Shown one piece after another: positions 45,684 to 58,128 of a stretch of DNA of 64,000 bases. Under the pieces are notes generated by a model. It was not told where the DNA came from. It was given only the letters and a program-made list of their open reading frames with translations, and ran no database searches. Position numbers and translations under genes: made by a program. Where the stretch lies: assembly GCA_021234155.1 (NCBI GenBank), contig JAJEKV010000002.1, positions 26,713,299 to 26,777,298 on the forward strand. The letters are read 5' to 3'. Each line of letters opens with the position of its first letter. Position 1 is the stretch's first letter. Origin of the DNA: Isoetes taiwanensis. Lineage: Eukaryota > Streptophyta > Lycopodiopsida > Isoetales > Isoetaceae.

Positions 45684-46869
45684 CCTGATGGCCTCTATTC
45701 AGATATTTGCACCTTCCCATTCTTCCAAAAGGCCTTTTGGTTGTTCTGCTTTGCCATCTTAAACTTCTGGATTCTATCTTATGGCGTTCATATTGCTCTT
45801 TGGTAAGGTCTTCATTTATCCATATATTTAGCCCCTTCAACTCTGTCTTTTTCTGAAGCACTTTCATTCTGCTGGCCCGGTTAGCGAATTTCACCACCAC
45901 GTTACGTGGCTTAGATCCCTTCGGGCCTACTCTAAAAGCATCTTCAATCTCAATATCTTCCAGTTTCATTTGAGACGCAAAAAGATGGGCAACTTCATTC
46001 TTTGTGTTTTCGTTTTCCATTTCTGGAAGACCTGCAACCCTCAAATTAAGTGCACGTTTCTGCCTCTCCTGCTTCTCCAAGATACCGTTCATTTGAGAGC
46101 TCAGTTTATTGACTACTTCCTTAACAGACTCAGCAACATCTCCATCTTCCTCATCATCGTCACTTACTACTTCCATTTCCCTTTCCTTAATACTGTTAAT
46201 CTCTTCTTTAAGGTTTTGGTTTTCTTGTTTCATTTCTGTTTTAAATGCAGAGAATTCCTCCCGTAATGACCTGTTGTCTTGCTGCAATTCAGACAGAGAG
46301 CGAGAGATCTGGCGCAGCGCACAGATCATTTCTGAGTCTTTATTTGATGCCTCCTTCCTCATTCGATCCAAGGTATCCATTAATTTCAGCATAACCAGGT
46401 TTAGATTGGTGAGCAGGCTTCCAATGTCGTGCTGGGTCTGTACAAACCCGACTCCATGCATCATTCCTATGGGATTCAGGCTCGTTTTTCCATTTGCTTG
46501 CCTAGTGCTTCCCTTTGTATCAAAGTCTTCCAGTATTATTTCCCCTGTTTCGACATGTGGACCACAGTTTGGATCAGTTTTGGCCTGTTTAGAACTGCCG
46601 AATATGACTGTAGATTCGTTTGCTGGGTCCCCTGAGTTTGGATCAGTTTTGGCCTGTTTAGAACTGCCGGATATGACTGTAGATTCATTTACTGGGTCCC
46701 CTGTTTTCTGTGGGCCGGATATGGCAGCAGATTCCAGCATCGAACTGCCCCTATATTTTACCTCCTTGCTTTGACCTTTTCCCTTCTCGGGGCTTGCAGC
46801 ATCCTTATCGGCAGCAGCAGTAGTATTCTTAGAAACACTCACCTTTTCATCTTTCCTTGTCTTCGCCAT
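45628..46869 (-). CDS. LINE B ORF1 protein (coiled coil plus RRM-like domain), intact
   Basis: An uninterrupted 413-residue frame. The N terminus is basic and low-complexity, with a tandem repeat of about 26 residues (two copies of SSKQAKTDPN flanked by STVI-GS and GDP). Residues of about 150-280 form a long coiled coil (SELQQDNRSLREEFSAFKTE and onward), with an acidic patch DDDEEDGD. Then come RALNLRVAGLPE, EDAFRVGPKGSKPRNVVVKF and a basic end, a layout like the RNA-binding domain of L1 ORF1p. ORF1 proteins trimerise and chaperone the element RNA. This is the only undamaged retroelement ORF in the window. Confidence 0.8.
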   Translation of the reverse strand: MAKTRKDEKVSVSKNTTAAADKDAASPEKGKGQSKEVKYRGSSMLESAAISGPQKTGDPVNESTVISGSSKQAKTDPNSGDPANESTVIFGSSKQAKTDPNCGPHVETGEIILEDFDTKGSTRQANGKTSLNPIGMMHGVGFVQTQHDIGSLLTNLNLVMLKLMDTLDRMRKEASNKDSEMICALRQISRSLSELQQDNRSLREEFSAFKTEMKQENQNLKEEINSIKEREMEVVSDDDEEDGDVAESVKEVVNKLSSQMNGILEKQERQKRALNLRVAGLPEMENENTKNEVAHLFASQMKLEDIEIEDAFRVGPKGSKPRNVVVKFANRASRMKVLQKKTELKGLNIWINEDLTKEQYERHKIESRSLRWQSRTTKRPFGRMGRCKYLNRGHQDYGMEHKPVERREGVLNG

Positions 46870-48500
<1,631 letters not shown>

Positions 48501-48627
48501 TATGCTGATGTCAGCGTCAGTTATTATTAATAATTAAATAAATTCTTTAAACTTATTAAAAAAAATAGGCAACCAAACTTTTTAATTTCTATACAAAATT
48601 TGTACAACAAAATGCTTGGCAAGCAAC

Positions 48628-49272
48628 CTAATTATGGTCTTCCCGAATTCTCCTGGCAAGAGCCAAGTCTTTTATCATGATGGTAACCCTCTTGACATGG
48701 ATAGCATAGAGGTTAGCATCCCCAAAAAGAGCTATCAGGTAATCTTCGGTGGCCTCCTGCAGAGCGAGCATAGCAAAGGTTTGGAACTGAAGATCGGTCC
48801 GATACTCTTGTGCTATCTCTCAAACCAAACGCTGAAAGGGAAGCTTCCGCAGCAGAAGCTCTGTTGTCTTCTGATACTTCCAGATGGTACATGGCCTATA
48901 CTTGTGCAGCTTCTTTTGTTGCATCGGGTTCTTGGCGAGTGCCTCTAAGACCGGGCGGGTCGGGCGGGGGTGTCTCTGTGTCTCCTGCCCAGCGAGCTTC
49001 GTAGCTTTGCCAATGCCCCCAATTGTCTTAAGTTTCTCCTTATAGGCGCTTCCTGACTTATCTGCTGTAGACTTCCACCTCCATTTCATGACAGGAGTTT
49101 CAATTTGGGCGGGAGCCCGCTGTGTGTTCTGCTCTTGGTTTTGTTGGGGCTGCCGCTGATCCTCATTCTGCTTGGCAAGCTCCTCGCCCCATTTGTTCTT
49201 TGCTTTCGACCCGTTACGCCTCGGATTCACGCGTGTCGCGGCCCGCCATATGCTCTTCAAGCACAATTTCAT
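48628..49272 (-). pseudogene. Intronless histone H3-family pseudogene with divergent tail (CENH3-like?)
   Basis: On the minus strand the histone fold is clear: LHKYRP, WKYQKTTELLLRKLPFQRLV, then after a TGA (48820-48822) [47 protein letters not shown] and ARRIRED, ending at TAG 48628. About 110 residues of Lys/Arg/Gln-rich tail precede it and do not match the canonical H3 tail. A 15-base in-frame deletion removes VALRE after RP-T. The long variable tail and EATEDYL resemble centromeric H3, while LRKLPFQRLV resembles canonical H3. It has no introns, so a retrocopy is likely. Confidence 0.75.
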
Positions 49273-49740
49273 TAAAATGAGAAATTTCGTGATTCCAATT
49301 AGGGATGAAAATCCTTTTTAATCCATTTTATGACGATTTTTTGAGCAATTATGGCGCCATTTAGCAAAAAAAAATGCATCTGAAGTGCCATTTATTGGCG
49401 CCATTAATATCGGAGGGGGGGGGAGGACAAAAAAAAAAAAAAAAAAAAATTAACTTAAGTTAGCAAGTTTTACCTATTTTACAGGAAGAAGGGCATCATT
49501 AACTTCTGAAATTGACAAATTTACACATCAAGAAAATTTGTTTATGAAGCTAAATTACGAAATTTGTTGCTGAATTGAATCACTGCCATTAGTAAGATCA
49601 TGCTTTTCTTTGCCAACATTCATAAGAATGTCAAATCCTGCCCCACTAAATGATCGTGACTAAAATCTGCAGTGGTACCAAGCTGGACGAAGGTGACTCC
49701 ACAGCAAATCTCCTGGCATACCTGAACGTGCATTTGCTAT
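49273..49740. other. No gene; A-rich tract at 49427-49449
   Basis: AT-rich sequence with GGCGCCATT-like words near 49350 and 49395 and a poly(A)-like run after a G9 tract. It may be the edge of the palindrome-repeat region. Confidence 0.4.
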
Positions 49741-50310
49741 AGCAGACCAAATGCATGCTGGTGAATGCATCCTCAACATATTTTTTTTGCATGCTAGTGA
49801 ATGCAAATGGCGCCATGGGGCCATTTGCATCCTCAGCATGCTTGGAAATGGCACCTTGAGGATGCAACATGGTGCCATTTACACCCTCAGCACCCAAAAA
49901 AATTCCCCCCGCCCAAAAAAAAGGGTGTTGGGGTGCAAATGGCATGGCGCCATTTGCACCCTCAAGGTGCCATTCTTAAGCATGCGAAGGATGCCATTTG
50001 CATCCTCAGCATGGTTGAAAATGGCACATTGAGAGTGCAAATGGCGCCATGGCGCCATTTGCACCCGCAACACCCGCCAAAAAAAAATAAAATAATAAAT
50101 TATTTTTTTTTTCTGAAATTTTTTTTGGTGTTGCGGGTGCAAATGGCGCCATGGCGCCATTTGCATCCTCAAGGTGCCATTTCCAAACATGATGAGGCAA
50201 CATCTGGTGAATGCAAATGGCGCAATGGCGCCCTTTGCATTCCTCAACATGCATTTAATAAAGCAGTTTATGCTAAGGATGCATGCCATTTGCATCCTCA
50301 ATATGCATCA
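49740..50310. repeat. Palindromic GGCGCCATGGCGCC repeat array 1
   Basis: Units of the type GCAAATGGCGCCAT...ATGGCGCCATTTGCA followed by CCTCA-CATGC or CCTCAAGGTGCCATT recur at least seven times. A perfect 30-base palindrome lies at 50035-50064 and a 28-base one at 50138-50165. These two are also inverted relative to each other (GCACCCGCAACACC / GGTGTTGCGGGTGC) around an A/T-rich centre, giving a 130-base foldback. No protein is encoded. Confidence 0.8.
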
Positions 50311-50429
50311 AGCAAACATATATTCAAGAAACTGGTGCTATTTGACTAGGAAAACTAAAAAATCAAGTAAAAGAAGACCTACCTTTGCCTTTGAGACTTG
50401 CCTTCATGATTCTTGATATCTTTAGTGTC

Positions 50430-50880
50430 TAGAGTGATGAAAACAAAGGCGCTAAGCGGTGGCGCTGGCACTGGCACTAGGCGCTAGGCCATCTAGTCTG
50501 CTGCGTTTGGCGCTGGCGCTTAGGTCCAATGGGCCATCTAGCGGCCAAATACCGGCAAATGAAGCCGGCGCTGGCGGGCGGTCGCGGCGGGGAAGTAGGG
50601 GATGTAAGCGGCCTTCATGGGGGATGTAGGCGGCGCTAGGCCATCTAGCAGCAGGCGCTAGCGCTAGGTCCAATAGGCCATCTAGTAGCGGCGCCGGCAA
50701 GCCGTTGTCGGCGTCCGGCAAATGCAGCGGCGAAGCGGCGAATGTAGGTGGCGGTGGCGGGTGAGTATGGCGGCTTCGTGGGCCGGCGAATTTAAAAATG
50801 CCCGCCCAAATTTGAAAGCCCTCCGCCCGCCCAAATTTGAAATTCAAAATTTGAAATCCCAAATTTGTTGTTGCTGCTCG
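50430..50880. repeat. GC-rich block with GGCGCTAGGCC and CCATCTAG repeats
   Basis: Strongly GC-rich against an AT-rich background. TAGGTCCAAT-GGCCATCTAG occurs near 50521 and 50667, and CTAGGCCATCTAG near 50484 and 50636. A minus-strand frame of 177 codons (50985-50452) is Ala/Pro-rich and probably a by-product of composition. It may be a captured promoter/first exon or a MITE-like unit. Confidence 0.4.
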
Positions 50881-51169
50881 ACATATCATTTCTTTAGGCA
50901 TTTGTATAGATCCTTGTATAGGCGGATGCAGGGTCTTCGATGGTTCCATACCGATCGGCACTTCTAGGTGGCTTCTTGCAGTCATTTATTTTCAGGTAAC
51001 ATTAGTTGTTTGCACAGGGTTTTTTGGGCGCTTCTTTTTGAGGCGCTGCAATATTCTTACAAGATCCATATACTCCAGTCGCCGATAGTTTTTTCACCAA
51101 AATGGTGACCACCATACCCAAGTAAGTCTTTCCATATGCATCGTCTTTTTGTTAGAGCCATTCATCACA

Positions 51170-51389
51170 TGTATGCATCCAAATGGAGCCATTTGGGGCG
51201 CCATTTGGAGCCCTCAAATGGCTTCATGGCGCCATTTGGGGGTGCCGGGGGGTGGTTTGGGGGTGCCGGGAAGGGCGGTATACCCCTCAAATGGTGCAAT
51301 TTGGGGGTGCCATGGGGCGTGTATACCCCACATGGCACCTTGAGGATGCAAAATGGCCCATAAATGGCGCCATGGCGCCATTTGCATCC

Positions 51390-51428
<39 letters not shown>

Positions 51429-51570
51429 GAGGGTTAGGTATACCCCAAATGGCACCATTTGGGGTGCTTTGGGAGGGGGGAGGGAGGGAGGGGGAGCTGG
51501 GGGCACCTTTCATGGAGCCATTTGGGGAGCGCCAACGAGGGCAATTATACATGCCATTTGGGGTAAAGAG
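51170..51570. repeat. Palindromic GGCGCCATGGCGCC repeat array 2
   Basis: The same word family as array 1 (CAAATGG-GCCATTTG, GGTGCCATGG, AAATGGCGCCATGGCGCC at 51362), now mixed with TATACCCC phrases and a T26 run at about 51394-51423. It lies 0.9 kb from array 1, so both may be parts of one repeat cluster. Confidence 0.75.
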
Positions 51571-51739
51571 AGCCACCCTTCATGGCAAGGATGTTGATCC
51601 ATTGAATGTAGCAACAGAGATCACGAAATCTGTGGTGCCATCTATTGAACTTCCAATCATATGCTGGGGTGCAGATAACATTGGTGAAGCAGTAGGTGCA
51701 TTTATTCAGTTGCCAAAGAAGGATGTAAGACTGGTTGAG

Positions 51740-51817
51740 GCTTGTATGCTACAAACATATGTATGATACATGTGTACTACTCATGTGCATCATACACAGC
51801 TGCAGAAGGTCTATAAA
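51740..51817. repeat. Left part of an interrupted ATGTATGATACATG repeat locus
   Basis: CATATGTATGATACATG and GCAGAAGGTCTAT here are matched by ATATATGTATGATACATG and GCAGAAGGTGTAT just right of Helitron 3 (58143-58200), with more copies to 58320. This supports the Helitron borders. Confidence 0.6.
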
Positions 51818-51865
51818 TCTATTCTTCTTCTTTTTTATTTTGTGAGGGTGTTGGGTTCCGTGCCA

Positions 51866-51905
51866 AAGGGAACGCCGCATCTTACGCCGCATGCGGCGTT
51901 CCCTT
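51866..51905. other. Perfect 15-bp inverted repeat near the Helitron 3 5' end
   Basis: AAGGGAACGCCGCAT and ATGCGGCGTTCCCTT are separated by 10 bases. It begins 49 bases into the element. Confidence 0.8.
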
Positions 51906-52639
51906 CCACTTTGCGTCCCCCTTGCTGGATTATAGTTGGCCGAATTGAATGCCAAGAATTTGAACTCAGGCATTGAATTTTTCATCTTCCTCTTCTGCAT
52001 CTGGTATTCCTCAGTTCGTATCATTTTGCTGAAGTGCGCTCACAACCGGACTTGCCCATAGCCTCTGCATCTCAGACCTTCTATTCGCGAAAGAAGTGGG
52101 ACCTCTATTTTCTTAGCTCCCACAGGTTTCATTAGAGGAAAAATGAGATCACATTTTGTCCCATTTAGGGATGTTTAAAATGCCATGTCAGCTTTTTAAA
52201 CTGTCCAATAAGAGAAGAGCTCCAGTATATCTCATTCCAGTATTATGTGGCAGCCTGTAATTAATGCAGCTGCAACTAACTTCTGTACTATCATTTTTGC
52301 ATTATAACTTTTGATCCAGAACTCCGATTCAAGAACTTTTTGTAGCAATGGGTTCGTCTTCACAAGATCTATCTAGTGATAACCCATTCATACATCTTTT
52401 ATGATATAAATATATAAGAAATAAGCAAAAAATCATATTTTTTTAAGGTTAACGCATATGACCATATTGAAATACATCATAATCATATATCATTGGAAAG
52501 ATTTTTTCATTCCGCATCTAATGCAACAAACGCCGCAACATTTTGACAAGTGGATAAAAAGTTATGGGGGAAAAACAACAACAATGAAGTTGTTGGTGCT
52601 GCATTAATTGCAGTTAAATAGAGGGTAGCCATTCCATTG

Positions 52640-53005
52640 GGGGATTCTTATGGGGATGAAATGAGATCTCAAATTTCCTCTAATGAGTCCGAAGAAAAAC
52701 CTATTCGAATTTGTACTGTATTGCAATCCGGTGTCTCATCTACTGGGACTTCTTCTATGTTGCTCCCATTTCCACAGGTAAATCTCTTTTTCAACTGGGT
52801 ATTCGCTCTTCCATTTTGAGTATTTCGAGTAGCAGGTTAGCACTGAATCAGTTTTGCTTCTTCTATTTTGTGCACATTTTTCCTGTTTTGTTTTACCAGT
52901 ATCTATCGGCATTTTTATACTGCTTCAGTGAGAGACTGAGCAGAGAATGGATGTCTGAGAGCTCAACCAGTTCTGCAGGTCCCGCATTGAAAACCCAAAG
53001 GTATG
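52640..53005 (+). pseudogene. Exon-like fragments in Helitron 3 (unrecognised)
   Basis: Segment 1 (52637-52779) contains ISSNESEEKPIRICTVLQSG and ends TTTCCACAG|GTAAAT. Segment 2 (about 52918-53000) reads RLSREWMSESSTSSAGPALK and ends in AAAGGTATGA, a good donor. They look like consecutive exons of a captured gene with Ser-rich sequence. I cannot name it. Confidence 0.35.
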
Positions 53006-53009
53006 ATTC

Positions 53010-56000
53010 GATTTGTTCTTAGAATTTTTGGATTTGACTGCTTGGCATTCTGGCATTCCAACTTAATATTCAGAGCAGTAATTCTTAGTATCTAGAGTCA
53101 TGCAATGGATACTTTCCAGAATGTATCACTTCAATAGTGCAGTGAATATCATTGAGGTGATGCAACCAACTCACCTACTTCTACGTCTCAACTCTGTGCC
53201 TAAATGTTATTAAATATTATGCAGAGTAAAATCAATGTCGGACTTTTTGCCATTTCAATGAGCTTATGGTCGCTCTTCCGTAGCTCTATCCATGCTCTTC
53301 TGAGTCTCTAGAGTTTAAGCATCTAATTCCTTTCCCTTTTGCTCCAAATCAAATAATAACTCAGAAATTGTTGTGCACTGGCTGGCGCATTAGAAAAAAT
53401 GTATGTGATAGTTCTTGCTTCATAATAATGTCAATTATAGCTACATGATATTTTCTATGTCTGAGATAGTGATATCTCATTTTTAACATTACATCTTTGA
53501 GATTACGACTGCAGAAGACATAAAAAGAGGGCATGTGTTTTCTAAACTGACCCATAAGGTATATTTCTATTTATTCTGCCACAAAAAGGACAAAAATCAG
53601 ATCATGATAGAGGTGATTAGCAGCATGTTGTCCACATTCTGCTTTTGCCCACATCCTGCTGGATTGATTATTTCTAACCATCTAGCTTTTGTTACATTGA
53701 TCCCACAGAGTATCTCCCTTATCTTCAAAGTCTAGGAACCTTTTCCAACCATTTCTATTGCAACATCAAGCAGTTATATGAACACATCTCTGGTAAGATC
53801 CATTTTATTTCTTCTAATGTTCTCACTTCATCTTCTAGACTTGAGCACAACCTTTTTTTTAGCCAAGCATCAAACGTGGCATTGGTAAAATGGTTCCCAT
53901 GGCTTTATCTGTCGGGATTTTTATACTGCTATATAGGTCTGGATTGTGTTGATTGAGAGCAAACGATGCTCATCAAATAGCTAACAGATCTAAGATTTAA
54001 GGATATTATTTTTAGATGTTTTTGTACGTGTCTCTCCTTCTCCTTGCAACCATGTATTTCTTTCTATGTGCATTGCAGCTTCAGACTAGAGAAGACATAT
54101 GCTTCCAATTTGGAAATGCATGTTGGTCTGATCATCTTTGATACGCTTCAGTGCTTTAAACTGGGCCTCTTTAATTTGCTTAAGTTTATACAATTGTGAC
54201 ATGGATTTCATTCCTTCTCCTTAGAAGCTGTAACCGTCATATATATGTTATGCTTTTCCTTACAGTTTTGGTTGGTTGACATATTACTTACTGTAGGCCC
54301 TGAAATTAAAGAAAAGAAGGAAAGATGCAATCTCCAGGAGAAACTAGAGAATGATTTTGCAACATTATCACAGTATCAAGCATGTAGTTCTTTGATGCAC
54401 CTTAGGGAAAACATTAGCAGACAAGGATGGAGACAAGGATGGGGTCAAAACTAATGATATTGCGGTTCCAAATTAGAAAGTCGATGATGCAGTAAGTTTA
54501 TTTCTGTTTGCTAGGAATTTTAATATAATACTGTCCTAGCACAGGCAGTTAGTTTCGGGTGTTTAATCTGGTTCAGCCAGCCCGATTTGTTTCAAGCAGG
54601 AGCTAAAGAATTAGGTAAAAACATGATATTAATCTCAGAAATTTTCCTAGTTTCAAATACTTCTTTGTTTTTTATCATGTGAAGTTTGTGGTGCTGGCAG
54701 ATTAAATGTTGATGAGGTAGAACACATAGCTTGCATTCATCCTCTGACAATTTCCAGCACGTTGCAACATATTTGAAGAAAGAAGCAAATGTTTACAAGA
54801 CTGGTCGGTGGCTTCTACTTTTTTTCTGCTGCTAAAACATTTGTTCACAGTATTGGCATAGATATCATGGAGCTGTAGTGTTGGAAACTGGCAATGATTT
54901 TCGTTTAGAGCTCAGTGCATAAAAGAGTATGTATGCAACCATTCACTTTGTTTTGCTCAATATTCTTAGGTCTAGGTCTGCATTCACAACTTCAAGGGAT
55001 CATACGACGCATGAAGGAACCAAGTCTGTAGAGGGGAAGTTAGATAAAGTTTGGACCTTGCCTAGCTTTAGAAACATCTGCTAGCTTTAGCAAAATTATG
55101 GCCAGACATATGCAGCAAGATCCCCAATCGATTCAGGTATTGTGAATAATAATGTCATGTTTGTAACTTTGCATCTGTGCTCTGGTCACCTTTCTTGAGT
55201 TGGGCACCAGATGGGCTTCTGGAATATCATTTATGTTGTTGGTGTTGCTTCCCTTTTCCAAATATTTGCAGGTTAACTTTTTGTTAACTCACAGTAGCAG
55301 GTCTGTTGAATCGCATATGCCATTTCTGGATGGAAGCCCTCATTGGGTAAGCCCTCGCTTTGAGTATTCGGTTCTTTCCATGCATTGATTCTTAAAAGAG
55401 AATCTATTTTCAAATTTTTGAGATTGCTAGAATAGGTTCTAGCGAGTCTGAGGTCAACATTTCAGGCATGATGCATGGCCAAATGCAGGTCCTAAGCTCT
55501 TCTGAAAACACGCAGGAAGACAAAGCAAGTTGTGGTTCTCTTTCCGCCAGTATTATCTACATTATTTGAGAAGCTCTTGGCTAAATGCATACATGAGCAT
55601 GAAATAGTGCCCGCAGTAAAGACACAAACTTGGTATCTCATCACACCATTAAAGCTGTATTGTTCTAAACCATAGTATGCAGTAAAGCTTATCTACATTC
55701 TTAGAAAAGTCCTCTGTTTTTATTTTCCATGACAACGATTTGTGATCTTCCAATTATCCTTTTAATAATTATCGAACTTCAATAGTATGTGCGTGTTCGG
55801 ACTTCAAGAATGCATCTTGGACTCAAACCGGATCGCATGAAGAAATGCTAAAACGTCCTTATCCACTCTATTCAGTACAAGAGCAAAAGAGCAACTGAGC
55901 AAAATAAGGTAGTGTTTGTATAATTTCGTAAAATAATAGGGCTGAGAGCAGATTATTATTTTTATTTTTTCCTGTTCAAGCCCTATTGCGCACGTATAGG

Positions 56001-57080
56001 TTTTGCTCAATTTGAGCCATAGTTGAGTCTAGCATGTAAACTTTTGAATTTTTGTTTCCTTTGTGGTCGGGCAACTTTTTATTTGTGGCAGCCATTGATT
56101 TCGATTAATGATGTGGACATGATGTCTGTTGAAGGTCTGGTAGATATCTTAGAAGTGGTCTCTCATGAGTCTGCTAGGTATATGTAATAAAGCTCATATA
56201 GCTTGAGTCATGCAAATAATAAGGCTTTTGTTTTGTGGCAAAAGTCATTGACCTTACACAGCCTAGAATCCATCATTGAATGAGTACGAATCTTTGGTGC
56301 ATGAGCTACCACGTAATTGTTTCCTTTGTAGAGTTTGTTGCTTACCTATCCTTTTTTATTATAGGACGTCTCTTTATATTACGTCCCAAGGCAAAGGTTG
56401 TTCTTGTTCCATCATTTTCGCACATGAAATTGCTTGCCATACTTGTATCTCTCTCCAGATACTCACAGACTCTTGAGATATTTATGATTGTTTTTCATGC
56501 ACAAATGCTACAGAAGCAATGCCTAAAAATAGTCATGGTATTTGCTTGCATTTATTGATGTATTGTGCCCAATTCAAAGCCAAGTTGCTAGGCAGAATAA
56601 TTGAGTGAGTCCTATTCGTTTTGTTTGAACCCTATATGAATGCGCTGCATTAACATTCCTTTTCCAAGATGTATCTTATCTTTGCTATTCCAAAGCAAAA
56701 ACTATAAAATTTATTGAGTCTCTCTTTGATCTCAAAGTATAATCCGGATTTGTTTAGACTGTCGAGCATCCAAACGAATGTGTCAATCTCCATGTAATTT
56801 TTTGTCCATGTTTTCTTCTTTGGGAGGTTGATTTAGCATAAAACTAGGTGTTTTACTGAACATCAAATTTTAATGACGCCAAAATTTGGAGAACCCAATT
56901 CTGAACTTAAAAGCTCTTTTGTTTCAACTATAATAAACGTGTGGCTTATATATATGGAGCAAATGCAATATAATTTAAGAGAACGTAAGGCTATTGAGAA
57001 ATTCAATATAATCTAAAAGAATGTCAAGTGTTTAATTTAATGTAAACATGGTTTTGTTCTAGGCATAAGGGCATCCTTTA
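53010..57080 (+). other. Helitron 3 interior, exon-intron-like debris
   Basis: T-rich, intron-like sequence with short open segments. The most coding-like is 54296-54454 (EIKEKKERCNLQEKLENDFA, helical and charged). None is recognisable and all are short. Confidence 0.35.
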
Positions 57081-57083
57081 CGT

Positions 57084-57221
57084 TGGACAACCCTTGGAAT
57101 AATTGGACATCCTTTAGTTCCACGTTGCACAACCCTTGGTCATGGCCAAAATTGGATAACCCTTGGAATAATTGAACATCCTTTAGTTCCACGTTTCACA
57201 ACCCTTGGTCATGGCCAAAAT
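57084..57221 (+). repeat. 69-bp tandem duplication in Helitron 3
   Basis: TGGACAACCCTTGGAATAAT and TGGATAACCCTTGGAATAAT start the two copies, at 57084 and 57153. They share CATCCTTTAGTTCCACGTT and end GGTCATGGCCAAAAT. Confidence 0.9.
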
Positions 57222-57416
57222 CGTTGCAAGGGTAATAATCACACTAGATTTTTTATCCATATTGATGGCAACACTACTTTGCTTAGGGCAATATTTTATA
57301 CACACCAACTAATCTTCATAGACCATGGGTTCCAATCTAACCTCAACAACTTCCACCATTGCAATTTAATAAGAAGGTGTATTTATAAAAGTACAATTGA
57401 CGAATATTGCTTTATG

Positions 57417-57531
57417 TGTACAGGAAAGGGCAGTTACATGCCTTTCCTGGCATGGAAACCTGGCGACGCGCGGCAGCGTGGAGGCAGGTTGACATGCCAA
57501 GGAAGGCATGTAACTGGCCTTCCCTGTAACA
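57417..57531. ncRNA. microRNA-precursor-like hairpin
   Basis: A 115-base foldback. The left arm GTTACATGCCTTTCCTGGCAT pairs with the right arm ATGCCAAGGAAGGCATGTAA. The pairing continues outwards (ACAGGAAAGGGCA with GGCCTTCCCTGT) and inwards (AACCTG with CAGGTT) around a GC-rich loop. Stem length of about 45 pairs with few mismatches is that of a plant MIRNA precursor. A short MITE or a chance inverted repeat is the alternative. No known family is assigned. Confidence 0.45.
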
Positions 57532-57599
57532 TGGAAATCGATCCTTCTGTTTTACAGTTCTAGAAGAGAGGAGGTTGCAAACAGAACTACAATGCACTA

Positions 57600-58095
57600 A
57601 TTATTTCAAACAGAACTACAAACCCCTATCCCTTTACTCCCTATCATTCAATAATAATCATAGAATGTTTTGTCATTGGTGAGGTGTATGAAATCCCTGC
57701 CCACCTGAATAACTTTTGAAAGTAGATTTGGAATTTGAAGATGTGCATGTTTTGTGTACGTGCACCTAACATTTTGCTCATCTACTTTAATTTTTGAAGG
57801 TAGCATTTTGAAACTAAATTTGAATAGCTTTTGTAGATATTCTTTAATCTAAAAATTAACATTTTGACAACTAAATCTGAATAGGTTTCGTAGGCATTGT
57901 CTTTAATATTTTGTTCCTACCTAAATGCAAGGTCAACTTTTATCCTTCATAGGAATATCCATTATTTGCCTACTTCAACATGCAAAATACTTATGACATC
58001 TTCATGCTCCATCGCATCTACGGACACGACAAACCTATAACTATCTATTTCACCTATGAACTCCATTACATCTACCCATTCCACACATCCATGAC
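57600..58095 (+). other. Helitron 3 distal part, no gene seen
   Basis: AT-rich, with short phrases such as AACATTTTG-AACTAAATTTGAATAG repeated near 57800 and 57870. It ends in the terminal hairpin. Confidence 0.4.
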
Positions 58096-58099
58096 TAAT

Positions 58100-58128
58100 G
58101 CCCGGCATCGCCGGGCACACGTTTCTAG
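58100..58128 (+). other. Helitron 3 3' terminus (hairpin plus CTAG)
   Basis: A 7-bp GC stem with ATC loop, then ACACGTTT and CTAG. It differs from Helitrons 1 and 2 by one loop base. Confidence 0.85.

Larger units (their letters stand above)
51818..58128 (+). mobile_element. Helitron 3 (5' border probable)
   Basis: The 3' end is clear: hairpin GCCCGGC-ATC-GCCGGGC (58100-58116) and CTAG (58125-58128) before a T. The proposed 5' end is TCTATTCTTCTTC after an A (51817), placed where the flanking ATGATACATG repeat locus breaks off. The 5' end differs from Helitrons 1 and 2 beyond TCTATT. The 6.3-kb interior has intron-exon-like gene debris and no Rep/helicase frame. Confidence 0.65.

Noticed and set aside
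46109-46774. 221-codon plus-strand frame
   Set aside because: It is the antisense shadow of LINE B ORF1.
49751-50349. Overlapping frames on both strands rich in MAPWRHLHPQ
   Set aside because: All derive from the palindromic GGCGCCATGGCGCC repeats, which read similarly on both strands.
50452-50985. 177-codon Ala/Pro-rich frame on the minus strand
   Set aside because: It overlaps a GC-rich repeat block with internal duplications; the composition alone gives long open frames.
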